From Bedellia somnulentella (lineage: Eukaryota > Arthropoda > Insecta > Lepidoptera > Bedelliidae), in the NCBI GenBank assembly GCA_963576735.1, contig OY755173.1:7782873-7846872 (forward strand): a stretch of 64,000 nt of DNA, in the 5' to 3' direction. Shown here piece by piece: positions 34,083 through 46,399 of the stretch (the stretch's first letter is position 1; the number at the start of each line of letters is the position of its first letter). The translations under genes were made by a program, and so were the position numbers. The notes beneath the pieces were generated by a model. It ran no database searches. It saw only the letters and a list, made by a program, of their open reading frames with translations, and had not been told where the DNA came from.

Positions 34083-37000
34083 ATATCTAAAACAAATTAT
34101 AAGTACCTACATTGTCGATTGAGAAGAAATAATATCAGTAACAAAGGAATCTTAAAACGAATATGACAATCAACCTAAATTTTACAGGGTTAATAGATAC
34201 TCTACTTACTAACGCACTTCATCCATTTCTAGCCTTAAGGTAGAAATGGATGCGTATTAGTGAATTCGCTTGATATAAGCCTGTATAACTCCAATACGTT
34301 GTTCTGGATATGGTAATGTAGGTAGTGTTAGGTAATGTACGTGATACAATGAAGCGACAATGACCAGCCGTATGGCACTCGTGCCGCGTCCCGTGTCTAT
34401 AGAGATGACGCTTTCGATCGGATGCATATAAAATTCAAGATGATGTTTGGCGACATTATAATTCATTTAAGAAATTGTACGGTCAAATCGAAGATTTGTT
34501 TATCTTTGTTCCTTTGCACTTCATTTGCCAAGAAGTCTGAGCTTGTGATATTGATTTCGTTTCTTGAAGATTGTTTCCCGATATTCGCGAATGCCAATAC
34601 GACTATTAAGTTTTTCATTATTACGCCGATTGTTTGTGACTTAGTTGCCGTCCCGTTCGATTAAAGTTTGGTCCTTTTATATCTTGTGTATATCATAACT
34701 AAGTTGATTCAAGATCCAAACGAATGGTCATTTCGCTACTAGTCTGCTCGTAACAAAAAGAAAAAACGGAATATGCATTCATGAAATACACACTGAGATT
34801 AAGTATGAGCATCAACGTAATATCTGAGATGTTCCAAAGATTAATCCAAATAATTTCATGGTATTGTATGGTTTATTCTTCAACTTTCCCATGTCAGCTA
34901 TCCTAGTTATCATGCAGTCCGGCAAGCCAATATTTACTCCGTAACTGATTATCACGTTCTGCAGCCAGTGGTGCAGTCGTGTGCGTCAACATGGAAGCCA
35001 CAGTTTGGCATACGATTGCATAGTTGGTTTACGAGTGAGAGCATAGTTATCCTTCGTCAAAATTGCAAGCAGTTTGCGGCACATAAATACGGCTCTAGAG
35101 TTGCATATTCCTAGTTTTTTAGTCAATATAATTATGTATTATGTATGCGATCTTTGACCTGAATGAACATTAATATATAGTTTTTGATAAAACGTTACTA
35201 TCTAACTCTACTCTGTTTAATAATTACAAAATCCTGAATCACTGAATCACATAGCGATGTGCCAGCGCGGTGGATAAACCCATCGTCTCCTTACTTTGTG
35301 TATCCCGACCCAGGATTTGAACACTAGTCGTTTGCACGATAACCGAGTGTTCTACCCACTGGGCTATCACGGTTGCCTTATTGCGGTTATCTTCTTTATC
35401 ATCGTCCTAAATGAACACGATTAGGTTTCATCGCAATTTTGAAGGGTATGTATGCTATTAGATATTCATATTCCTAATTGATATTTGATTTATATTTATA
35501 TCCGTGTCCGTGCTTGTTTAAAGTTTGTGTATATATTCTCGCAAGCTAGTTCACAGTTCTGAAGCGTGCGAACTTACGATTTGCGGAGTGTTTGTCTTAA
35601 TTAAAGCCGCTATAGAAATGTACTCTACAATAGCTAAGTATTGTACGATATATTTTCACGACTTGTGAAATTGTATATTAATAAATAAATGTAAATTGTA
35701 TATTTCCGCTTATACCAAACATCAGAATCGTCTTTTTTAGATGTTCATAAATAGCGTACATTTTATATAGAGATAGAGTTTTATTATTCGTAAGATTTAA
35801 AGCAAATATATATAAAAAAAATATATATAGGTAGTAAATATTACTATAAAATTGTCCAGTAATTGAATTTTAGCCATTATTTCCTTCAATAAATCTTTAG
35901 AGAAATTATATTAAAGATCAATTTTTTTATTTTATTTAATGTATTTTGATGCACAATTTCATATATATTTATTAAATTAAAGTGTGCAAAAAGTTACAGT
36001 CCTCTATCGCCGGATGATTTTTAAAAGAAAACCTTTTCAAATATTTTCGCTTTACGTATTAATCTAAGATTAGTTATCTTTTTAAAAGAATAATATTATA
36101 TCGGATATTTACGGGACAACGAAAAATTATTAGTCTAGTAGAATGTCAACATGTCAAAAGTCGAATGTCGACGCGATATTACTACATAGCCACCACAGCT
36201 CAAAAAGGTCCCAACAGGGGCGTAGGCCACCATTCTAGTAATACGGGATGATAGAAAATTATTTTTATAATACGGGTAGGACTTCTACAAAGCATATCAC
36301 ACATTTATTCAGCTTGCATTTTCCCAACTAACTATAGAAATCTCTCGTAAAGATGCGTCCACATCCTGACGAATGCATTACTGTAATTATTCTCAAGATG
36401 CGCGCGGCGCGCTTTCATTTTCTGCATCTGTCAGGTGCTCCCGTTGCAATAATCTAAAACTCAGAAAACCATCAAACCACATAGACTCGGTCTTGTTCAA
36501 GGTGATTTCGCTGGCACCAACAAAAAATGGCCAATGCGCTTGCACACTAAACATTAGTAGTAACTGTAAGCGCACACGTCGTGGGTTACGCATTGGCCAG
36601 ATGTAGACGTGATCTTAGTTAGTGCTAAGGCTTAATAACTGTATATAAATCTGAAACATTAACGTGAATGGGTATGGCAAGCGGTTAAGATTGTGCACGT
36701 GAAAGAAATAGCACTGCGCGAATATAATATGAATGACTCACGAAGGTCCCGCGAGATCTCCAACCCATTTAGCGGCTTAGGTACACACCTTTGCATTTAA
36801 TTCGGCTGAAGGTTGCCAGAAGCATCCAGCAAATCGTTTCGAAAAAAGGCTATTGAGTTGCGTATTCACAACACGTGCGTGCACTCTTACACCAGGGAGG
36901 CATTTCCAATGATAGCAAAAAAATCTTGCGCCGTAACTACGTTCTCCTCGTTCCTCCGGGTATTTTTCCAATTTAATGAAATATAGGTAACATTATTGCA

Positions 37001-39620
37001 ATCAAAGTATATGATCTTGCTAATTTTGCATGGACATTCAGTTATGCACTGTTCAGTCACCGCATGCAGACTGCAGGTATTTAGCGGAATTTAGCGAAGT
37101 AACTTATTATATTTGTATTGTTATGGATTTCCGCAAAGTAACGCCTGATTAAATCTAAAATATACATATTTAATCGTGCAAAGTCTTTAATTTCTAACCT
37201 GCATATACGGGTTCTTCGTCGCCCACTTGGAGGCCTCATGTGTTCTACGACTTAAATCGTTTAAAATAAATATGTAAATCAGCAACCTGCTATCAAGATT
37301 CAATCGCAGAAGACCTCCTGGTAGGATATTTACTCATGCCATAAGTTCCGTCCCCAGCTGGGATAGGTCACTCACTATTGATTGCCATTTAGTACTTGCG
37401 CTTGGTTCACATTTTTACTTTACTTTTGAGAGGCTTTGCGGCACATTAAACATTAATCGCAAGACACACTGAGTCTGCCGGCGACACAACCCGGCGGCCT
37501 GTGTTGAAAGTGTCATGTCTAATTTTTGTATGACAACTCGACCGCCGCCATAAAGTTGCCGACATGTGTGCTCAGTGTGTAATTCGGTTTATATTTTTAC
37601 ATAATCAAGGGGTTGGACATCTACTAATAATTAAGTCTAAAGACTGCAGAGAAACGGCCGTCAAAATATGCTTGAAATTAGTTTTAGAGAATAAGTCATT
37701 AAGATTGATATACAAATCATCGGCACTATCTGTAAATGTCGTTGAAATATAAATTATTGTTTACCTACGTCGGTCGCGTGGGTAGCAGGTTCGACGTCCG
37801 ATTCTTATCTCTTCCCTTGCCTATAGCCGGCGACTCGTTAATGACTGCGTAGATTATACCAAAATTTGATGTTAATCACGCTACTCTAGTGGCAGAGGCT
37901 ATTCTTAGGAATTATTTAATGTTCTAGCTGGTAAATGGTTATCGGTTAGTTTTCTATAATATTTTAAAGCAGATACAAACAATATAGAGAAAATTGGTAA
38001 GCACATTTTATTTATTCTAATTTGATGCGTCACAATACTCACTTGTGCAATTGACAAGTTAAAATTTCATTTCATAGAGGTCTATGTAAAAAGTTGTAGG
38101 CATGTAAATGTAGCTTTAAATTTTTGTATATTTGAAGAATGGCCAGGGCTCAATTTCCTTTGTTTTAAGACGCTTTAGGGGTTCATTGGATTGTATTTGT
38201 TTTTTGGGCAAGGTATCATGGGATAATCGAACTGGCTCGATTTAGTACTTCATTTAAGTAGCTGTAAATCAGTTTGTTTTTTGTGGATAAGCAGTCATTG
38301 ATTGGTTTAAAATGTGGGCAGTTTGGTAAGGTTTTATACTCTAAGAAATAGAACGGAAAGGTATTGAAAATTTAGATACCAAACGTCAAGACTTATCAGT
38401 TCAAAAGTATACTTTATGATTGTAGCATATATATTTTATTATATTTATTAAAAACGAAATTTTTTATGAGTAAACAAGTTTAAATTCAAGATTACAAAAA
38501 CAAGAGCTACAATTAAGTCATCATCTAAAATTATACGGCAACAAATCATAAACATAATGGTACCAACTCGAACAAAAAAAACAATACTAAGACGCCCGCT
38601 TTAGCAGCGGTAGGTATATGGCCTTTGCAAACAAAAAACTGGAGTCTCATTGTAAATAACGATCTCATGTTACTCAATGATCTGACAATACTGAAAAAAC
38701 CTTGTCCCATTTGAGATTTCCGTTAGCGAATTTAGAGTTGGTTAGCTAGAAAGCGCTGCTTTGCGCTTGTGAGCTAACCGCTGGTATAAATTAAGGAAAG
38801 CGCTTCATCGCTGCAATAAATCCCAACACGCAGCCCGACGCAAAAGGACGAGGATATCCCGTTGAGCCCCTTTCATTTCACAAATAGCTACGGAAAAATG
38901 AACTCTATCTCGTTACTATACAGTTTAGTTTTTTTTGAAGATATTGGTATCCTTTTAATAACAACTGTGGGTTACATAAAGGGGCTGCGAGGCCGGGACG
39001 CCGGAGAATTGCGCGTCTCTAATAAAGGAAGGACAATAGACGTTCCGGGAATTAGTTTGCCTTTGCGAAATACAAATGTGCCAGTATGAATTTTCACTGC
39101 GCTAGTTTTACTGACGGAATTGGCGATAAGCTGTTTGGGAATGGGATTTATACAATATATTTTGGTGTAAGTATCTTGTTGTGAATGTTGTGTGGGTTTA
39201 GAATAGCCCTGTCTCTCCTTTTCCTGTGGGTGACATCCGAGGCAACTATAACAAGGGTACGGCGATTTCAAGAGACCATTAGACCTATTACCAAATTGCT
39301 TTCCCTCTCAATCTATGCTTTGGCAATTCTTTGTGAGATTCTAGCTGTAAGTCTTTACAAGCATACGTATATAAATAAACCCATGATCGTCGTCCCAAAA
39401 AGGGATACTTGAAGCAAAACGATCAGTTATAAAGCTATATGAAATGGGAAAAGATGGGGCAGAAAACACGGTGATTGTGTGGTACGTTGTCCAGAATAGT
39501 GACCCACAAATTAGGTATGGAGAAACTTTTAACAAATTTTACTTACAACCATATTCTGGAACCCTTGCAATCCGTTTTTAGATTAAACCAGGAAAATAGG
39601 CAAATAAGTATTATAGAACA
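34083..39620. other. Intergenic DNA, no gene recognised
   Basis: AT-rich with short GC-richer patches (36.38-36.60, 37.44-37.58 kb). Holds a tRNA-like SINE at 35.3 kb, an 11-bp hairpin (CATCCATTTCT/AGAAATGGATG, 34,213-34,246) and a weak LINE tail at 37.33-37.40 kb. Open frames of 60-77 codons show no family features. Confidence 0.5.
35265..35390 (-). mobile_element. tRNA-derived SINE
   Basis: Minus strand: GTGATAGCCCAGTGGGTAGA (box A) and GTGTTCAAATCCTGG (box B) at the usual spacing; related to 57.8 kb. Confidence 0.65.
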
Positions 39621-39639
39621 TACTACCATGTAATGTAAA

Positions 39640-39888
39640 TAATGTGTAGTGTCGGCTTAGAATAACACTACCCCATTTCTGCAGGTGGGTGTACGTAAGA
39701 GGCGACTAACGGTATTGGGGCTTTTAAGGGATTTTTGGGCGATGCGGTTGGAGACCCATCACCAACATCTTTTATTTTACCATCTTTTCCCCACTCAACT
39801 TTCCAAAAGTGGCTGACGAACTTCTAGTTCCTTAACTCTGGCTACCCCTTCTAGGGATTTATAGCCGTGAGTATATGTATGTATGTAT
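39640..39888 (+). mobile_element. SINE-A, full length, imperfect TSD
   Basis: TGTGTAGTGTCGGC to (TATG)n. TACTACCAT(T)GTAA occurs on both sides (about 39,623 and 39,889), with extra bases at the 5' junction. Confidence 0.84.
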
Positions 39889-40198
39889 GTACTACCATTG
39901 TAAGTTGCACTTTTAAGTATGTAACTAGGGTTGAATTTATTTCGCCGTCAGCAGAAATATTTCACTTACTTGTACACTACCATCTTTTCCAGACTTTTGC
40001 CACAGACTTTGAAACCCTGGCGGTCCATTTCCGGGTTAAAGCTATGAAAATAGGCAGATAAATTGTTCAGATATAGAGATAAATGGTAGTATAACCATTG
40101 TAAATTATACTTTTTATGAATGTGACTTAGGGGTGATATTTTTACGTCACGTACTAAGCTATTATTTCGTTTTTCTTGTATTAGAACTATATTGTACA

Positions 40199-40266
40199 AG
40201 TGGCGATCAATAGTCTCTGCCTACCCCAATGGGAACTAAAGGCGTGAGTATATGTATGTATGTATG
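40199..40266 (+). mobile_element. Minimal RTE-like LINE 3' end, 11-bp TSD
   Basis: Only ~65 bp of LINE (GTGGCGATCAATAGTCTC ... GGCGTGAG plus TATG tail), flanked by TATTGTACAAG at 40190-40200 and 40267-40277. The target's GTACAA matches the LINE just upstream of the truncation, a microhomology junction. Confidence 0.85.
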
Positions 40267-40344
40267 TATTGTACAAGGTCCAATACAAGATAAGCATCCT
40301 GATTTACTCGTAAAGATTCATTTATAAAAAGACCATTATACCTA

Positions 40345-40462
40345 GGGCAAACATCCGTCCGGGTTTCCCCGGATTTGTCTTCGTTTGCAGGGCGTCTGGG
40401 GGCCGTCCGAAGGGTTTTTTCAAAACTGTCCGGGGTTTATCCGGACAGTTTTGTTGTCAGTA
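40345..40462. repeat. TCCGG-rich hairpin repeat
   Basis: AAAACTGTCCGG (40422-40433) and CCGGACAGTTTT (40441-40452) form a perfect 12-bp stem with a 7-nt loop. A second short stem TCCGGG/CCCCGGA lies upstream. Unlike its AT-rich surroundings; origin unknown. Confidence 0.55.
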
Positions 40463-41365
40463 AAGATACATGCTTTTACCGATAAGCAATTAATATAAAT
40501 AAATCTTAGTTTAACTAGTTTATCTGCAATAATCCACATTCAAGAAGGCTCGGCTTGTTTAACACGCTTTTATTAGGTCGATCTGTATGTATGTAACTAT
40601 GTAATGAAATCTTAGAAAACTAATTTAACCATCTTTTCTTTTAAAGATCGTAACCTCATGAAAATAGGCAGTTGTATGTGATTTTGACGACAATACAATA
40701 ATATGGTACTCCCGAGCTGATCTGATGATGGAACCGGAAGATATAAATCGGAACTTCATGATGGATTTATCATATCATAGCTGTGTTTGGACTTGTTAGA
40801 AGGGTCTTGTAATAAAGCGTGTTTTTTAAACAATCAATTTATTTTAAACTGAACCTAAGAGAAGCAACAGACTTGGTTTAAATTTTTGATAGCTTAAACG
40901 CGGGTTTCTTCAGAACTTCAGGCTTGAATGAAAAAATATGCTTTACGATGCCAAATCCAGTTTTGAAAGGCTCTATTAGCAATAACGTGCGAAGCAGCAA
41001 TGATAAATGTTGTAAAAAGCTGGGATTTTTTTTAAGGAAATTGTACTTTAAGTCTTGTGTCACACAGTCGAAATTGCGTAGTTCAGGCACTGAAATATAA
41101 AGTAGGGCACAAACAATCTATGAATGTGTGTTGATGTTACGCTGATCGTTCTGAAATATAAACACATACGTGAATTGACATTACGGTTGGATTGAATTCT
41201 AATTGACTATTTGCCACTGAAATTATACAAAGTTTTTGAAACTGTTTTTTTTTTAATATTGTTTAATCATTCAGAAATGTAGAGAAAATATGGTTTTCTA
41301 CCAAATATTATAGCCATTTGAAATATTAGAGTAGGTTTAAGAAAAATATATCGGTCATGGGAGTA

Positions 41366-41464
41366 TAATGAATGTGAAGTAAGCAAGAGAGATTTGTCAG
41401 GATCGTGCAAAGACACTGCTTACCCCAATGGGAATAATGGTTGTGAGTAATGTGAGTATATTTA
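41366..41464 (+). mobile_element. RTE-like LINE 3' remnant
   Basis: GAATGTGAAGTAAGCAAGAG, GTCAGGATCGTGCAAAG and CTTACCCCAATGGGAATAAT in LINE order; diverged and internally deleted. Confidence 0.6.
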
Positions 41465-41791
41465 TCATTAGACCTATATGTTTTTGCAAAGACAAAATTG
41501 AGGTTTAACACTATTGACTCATTCATCGCAAAATCAGCCAATTGAAAACTGTGCAAATTTAAAGGGCAAACTTAAATATTAATTATATAATGTTCGATCT
41601 GTATATCTGACACCTTAAAAAAGTTACCCTACTATTGCTAAGAATAATTTTAATAACAGGATAGCAGAAGTTGCCGAGAGCATGCAGCGTAACCCATCCA
41701 TAAATACATTTCAAAAACACGAGTGGAATGCGTTAGCTGATAAAGCTACCCGCGTGCGGAGCGCGTCGCGTTTTTAATAACATTACGCGCG

Positions 41792-41862
41792 CGAGGGGCT
41801 CCAAGGGGCGAGGGGCTCGATGGGACCCGGGGCAGGGGGCAGGGGGTGGCATGGGGGCAGGA
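41792..41862 (+). other. G-rich tract with G-quadruplex potential
   Basis: Runs of 4, 5, 5 and 5 G (41829-41857), separated by CA, CA and TGGCAT, satisfy the four-run quadruplex rule. Further GGGG runs lie upstream. The flanks are CpG-rich (GCGCGCGAGG). Confidence 0.75.
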
Positions 41863-42304
41863 AATTGAAAACCTCGCGGTAACGGGCGTCATCCATCGCC
41901 CTCACTTTATCTTTTCCAAGTGGAACATTTAATTCTCTATCTCATAGCCTCAGTTGAGTGTTGCGCTTCATTTCGTTTCGTTTGATTTATGATGGATTTG
42001 CTGATTTAGGGTAAAATGCCAATGTTGGTGTTGATGTATTTATTTCGATAGTAGCAATTTATCTTCTTTAAATAGTTGTCGTATATAGGTCATAGGATGT
42101 ACATTTGTTAATGCAGCTTGCAAATACGTTTATTTGGTATCCTAATATTTTAAAATAGTATGAGCAAATAAAAATAGGTAAAAATATCATTCCAACAAAT
42201 TAAAAAATACTACAATATATATTCTTAAATGACTACCTAATTTGCTTTGAATAAATTAAAACCGGCTTTAGTGAGAGATTAAATCGTTTAGATTATAGCG
42301 AAAC

Positions 42305-42540
42305 TGTTGGTTAAACAAATCATCATCATCATCATCATAAACTTAAGAGCGACGCTCTTGTCGGTTTAACACTCTCCAGTCACTTCTATTTAATGCCAGC
42401 TCCTTGATCTCATGGTAAGACATATATGCTCTTCTTGGCCTTTCCCTTGCTCGCTTTCCTTCTACCTTTCCCCATGATGTTATTAATTATGTTATTAATT
42501 CGTCGTGTTTTATCAAGTGGCCCAGCATTTTGTTTAAATA
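42305..42540 (-). pseudogene. LINE ORF2 C-terminal remnant with (GAT)n tail
   Basis: Minus-strand pieces read KMLGHLIKHDELI, then GKRARERPRRAY and KELALNRSDWRVL, the usual ORF2 ending, followed by a (GAT)n/(ATC)n tail at 42,317-42,332. A LINE family distinct from the RTE-like and ATTTT-tailed ones. A short deletion and stops interrupt it. Confidence 0.65.
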
Positions 42541-43229
42541 AATATATTATATTTTTTATAGCAAAACTATAATATAGACTATACTTTTACATATTTAACT
42601 AGTAACATACACATTTCATAAAAATAAATATGTTAGTATAATATAAAACTCACGGTTACAAATCCCAAAGTTCATAAACTAGGTTCGCATGGAAGCTTCG
42701 CATGCCGAAAATTGGAGCGAAGTCGGACAAAAGCAAACATGGTTTCTTTCTGTTAAATATTTTCACAACTTTTTTGTTTTTTATTAAATCAAGCAAAGTA
42801 AGTTCTGTAAATGAAAAATTCTATGAGCGCGTGCTTGTTTGGTTTACAATAGTTTCCCTTAGACTTATGAGAAACTTTTAAGGGTGATTATGATATATGG
42901 AAACACGATGCTTACAACCATCATGCACAGTTTGGTAGAGATCGGTCCAGCCATTTAGGTGGAGTAATGTCACAAGCGAAACAGAAAAGTCGGGGATAAA
43001 TGGAGCTTTGGTCAAAATATTTGCTAGAAATAATTGCGTCCATGGTCTTAAATAATATTACAAAAAGGGATTCTGAAAAATATATATTATTATCGTGTAA
43101 CTAGGTAAAGAGATAACTCAAAACTATTGACGATGGTTCCCCAGTTGTGGTAGTTTCTATATGGGTATCATATCTCTATAATAACTTGATTCTTATTAAT
43201 TTATTCGATCAGTCAGTCATTAAAACGTG

Positions 43230-43826
43230 CAATTGGCCTAGACCTCGCTTTTATAACATACCCTTTTTATATTATAAACCGATAAAGGACATCAAACTAA
43301 ACAACTTTGCCCATGGAATGCCTATCTAAAATATTGTGATTTTCAAAAAATATAATAATTAAAAATTGTCGTACCTAGTTCAAACTGAGAATGTATAGAA
43401 TGAGAATCTTTGCTTCAGTGAAAATAAGAATTAAAAAAAAACATTTGATCTATGGTGTAAACAAAAACATAACCTCTTTCAGTATTTTCCAGTTCAATCG
43501 CTCGCTTACCGGTTTATTTTCATGATATTATTTTTCAACGACGATCAATACAACTGGAAAATACCGAAAGAAGTTATATTTTTGTTTACAGAGCGAAAAG
43601 CATAGATCAAATGTTTTTTTTTATTTCTTATTTTCACTGAAGCGAAGATTCTCATTCTATACATTCTCAGTTTGAACTAGGTACGACAATTTTTAATTAT
43701 TATAATTTTTTGAAAATCACAATATTTTAGATAGGCATTCCATGGGCAAAGTTGTTTAGTTTGATGTCCTTTATCGGTTTATAATATAAAAAGGGTATGT
43801 TATAAAAGCGAGGTCTAGGCCAATTG
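43230..43826. repeat. Long near-perfect inverted repeat (265/275-bp arms)
   Basis: Arms 43230-43494 and 43552-43826 are reverse complements with only scattered mismatches and one ~10-nt indel (near 43,590). The loop is 57 nt. Ends CAATTGGCCTAGACC/GGTCTAGGCCAATTG are perfect. No ORF of note; no clear target duplication. Confidence 0.92.
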
Positions 43827-43917
43827 AAAAAGTCTTATCTTTAAACTATTATGATATCGACTTATGCGTTTCTTAAAGTTGTTACCCGTACTACGTAGAA
43901 CATAGATTAAAGATATC

Positions 43918-44162
43918 ATACATATATATACTCACGGCCTTAAATCTCAAGAGGGTAGCCAGAGCTTCAGATCTAGAAACTCCTTAGCCACATTTGGAAG
44001 TTGATAGGGACGAAGATGGTAGAAATAAAATATCGTTGGTGATTGGTCTCCAACCGCATCGCCCAAAAACACTTTAAAAATGGCCCATACCCTTAGTCAC
44101 CGTTTACGACACCCGTGGGTAGAAAAGGGGTAGTGACATTCTAAGCCGGTACTACTCGGCAA
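43918..44162 (-). mobile_element. SINE-A (ACACCCGTGGG variant)
   Basis: TATATACTCACGGCC to CCGGTACTACTCGGC; ATTAAAGA near both ends may be the TSD. Lies 100 bp from the long inverted repeat. Confidence 0.8.
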
Positions 44163-44201
44163 ATTAAAGAATCAAAAAACTGAAAATGTAGTGGCAAAGC
44201 C

Positions 44202-44471
44202 TTGTAAAGCCAAAGAGATTTGCTGTGTAGTGTCAGCTTAGAATAGCACTACCCCATTTCTTCCGGTGGGTGTACGTAAGAGGCGACTAACGGTATTGGG
44301 GCTTTTAGGGGATTTTTGGGCGATGTGGTTGGAGACCCGTCACCAACACCTTTATTTTACCATCTTTCCCCACGCAACTTCCAAAAGTGGCTGAGGAATT
44401 TCTTATCCTTAGCTCTTGCTACCCTTTTTAAGGATTTATAGCCGTAAGTATGTGTATGTATGTATATATGT
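44202..44471 (+). mobile_element. SINE-A, 16-bp TSD
   Basis: Flanked by ATGTAGTGGCAAAGCC at 44186-44201 and 44472-44487. About 20 extra bases precede GCTGTGTAG. Opposite orientation to the SINE-A 40 bp away. Confidence 0.9.
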
Positions 44472-44639
44472 ATGTAGTGGCAAAGCCACTAGCAATGAGA
44501 TTAATTAAAGTCCATGTTTTGCTTCAATGGTTCTTATCGGCTAAAATATTATTTTTACAGTCACATAAATATAAACAGTAGGAGTAGTGATTGCTCAATG
44601 CCAATTTTAAATAAGCTGGGCTTAGGATGACAGGTAATG

Positions 44640-44775
44640 TCGGTCGGTTTGGAAAACTACTAACCCTTTTCTTAATAAATAAAGAATAAATAAAGGAAAG
44701 AAAAATTTCGACACAGGCGGGATTCGAACCCGCGACCTCGGGTATACGCCCCCGTCGCTCTTGCCAATGAGGGGT
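44640..44775 (-). mobile_element. tRNA-like element with perfect box B
   Basis: Minus strand has GCGGGTTCGAATCCCGC, a perfect T-arm (box B 44730-44720), but no canonical 7-nt anticodon loop upstream. A related block (CCTCTCATTGAGC) lies inverted at about 45,205. Best read as a SINE head, not a tRNA gene. Confidence 0.55.
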
Positions 44776-45382
44776 TTTCTTTTTGAGAAATAAAAAAACA
44801 ACATAGTTTTCTAGAGCTCTGTAGATGGCGTTGATGGAACTACGTTACTTACTTCAATATTTTTTTCGTGGCCTCAATCGTGTTGCCACAATAATTTCGT
44901 CAATGTCAACTTTAAAAACATGTGTCACATCACCATAGAGTAACTTTTTGGCGAGTAAAAACAACTAAAAGAATGTTAAATATAAATACCGTCTTTGTTT
45001 ATTTACTTTTAAGCTATCTAGGCTTAAACTGATATTTATTTACACTTTCAAATCAGAACGTTTTTATGTACGTTCCGTTTTACGATATCATTACATCTAA
45101 GTGTGAAAAACGATGTGACGTTCCGTTCCTGCCAGTAACATAGCAAGTCTGGCGCCATCTATCCTGAGAATAGGGAAGAAGAAAAAAAGAAAAAAAAGGA
45201 AAACCTCTCATTGAGCTACCGTGTCCATGGCTGCCAGCGCGAAATTCTTCTATCCTTTATTTCTTTGACACGTTTTAGTAGTGTTTGCGTTTCCTACTTC
45301 CGAATTTTTTACTAATTCGGAAGGCCACTTGTCTATCTTTTCAGATAGAATGCAAAAGTTGAAAACGCTTAACTATCACATA

Positions 45383-45449
45383 ATTTAAATCTTTTTGTTC
45401 ATGAAAAATAATCCCCACATGAGGTTTTCATGAACAAACAGATTTAAAT
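45383..45449. repeat. Short hairpin, 25-bp arms
   Basis: Arms 45383-45407 and 45425-45449 (ATTTAAATCTTTTTGTTCAT and its mirror) pair with few mismatches around a 17-nt loop. The 67-nt size is pre-miRNA-like. Confidence 0.6.
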
Positions 45450-45574
45450 AACCCTTTTCTTCCCATAGATCCCATAATAGGTGGATAAAAACGGCACAGG
45501 ATTCCAAAACTGGAATAAGCGCTTACTTTTTTAACAACCTTATACGTATGTGTATTAAAAATAATATTTCTCTT

Positions 45575-45808
45575 AGAGCTGTCTAGTGTCGGTTTAGAAT
45601 ATCAATACCCCATTTCTTAAACGTGAGTATTCGTAAGGGACTGCTAAGGGTATTAGGGCTTTTTAAATCATTTTTGGGCGTTGCAGTTGGGTCTCAACGA
45701 CAACCTTTATTTTGCAATCTTTTCTCTATCCAAATTCCAAAAATGGCTCAGGAATTTCTTATTCAGATTCTGGCTTACTCTTCTAGGGATTTATAACCGT
45801 TAGTATAG
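45575..45808 (+). mobile_element. SINE-A, diverged
   Basis: GCTGTCTAGTGTCGGTTTAG to GGATTTATAACCGTTAGTAT; no TATG tail remains. Confidence 0.7.
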
Positions 45809-46071
45809 GTATTCTTCTTACTATACCTAGTAGCTTATCGATTCATTCTTCAAATAATCGAATGCATGATAATCAGTTTCGATCTTATAATATTTATTCA
45901 ACGAAACCAAATAGAATTTCAAATTGAGAGCCGACGATTACGTTCATTGTGTTCACGTGATGTTTATAAACTGGTGCGTGTTAGTGAAAGCGGCGGGGAA
46001 ATGTTATTCCACCTACGTCACTGTTTTGATACGCTGAACTATGTTTGTTAACGTGACTATGACACTTCGTA

Positions 46072-46315
46072 CATGTACTCGAGGCTATGACGCTTAACGG
46101 GGTAGCCAGAGCTACAGAATTACAAATTACTCAGACACTTTTGGAAGTGGTAGAAGAATTTCTGTGGAGCAAGTGTGGATAAGATTGTTTGTCAGTGATT
46201 TGTCGCCAGCATCAATACTTAACAATCAATGAAAATCTCGAAAACCTTTTGCCGCCTCATATGATACCCACGGGAATAAATAGGTTAGAGCTATTGTAAG
46301 CTGGCTATGGAGCAA
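46072..46315 (-). mobile_element. Old SINE-A copy
   Basis: ACTCGAGGCTATGACGC, GGGGTAGCCAGAGCTACAG and ACCCACGGGAATAAATAGG in order, with insertions. Confidence 0.6.
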
Positions 46316-46399
46316 AATCACAAAATTTTAGCTTTACACAAGACTATTAAAGAATGCATATATATTTTTTACTATCGAAGACCATTAATTATTATCTTT

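Noticed and set aside
44700..44770. tRNA gene
   Set aside because: The T-arm is perfect but no canonical anticodon arm or acceptor stem can be drawn; better explained as a SINE head.
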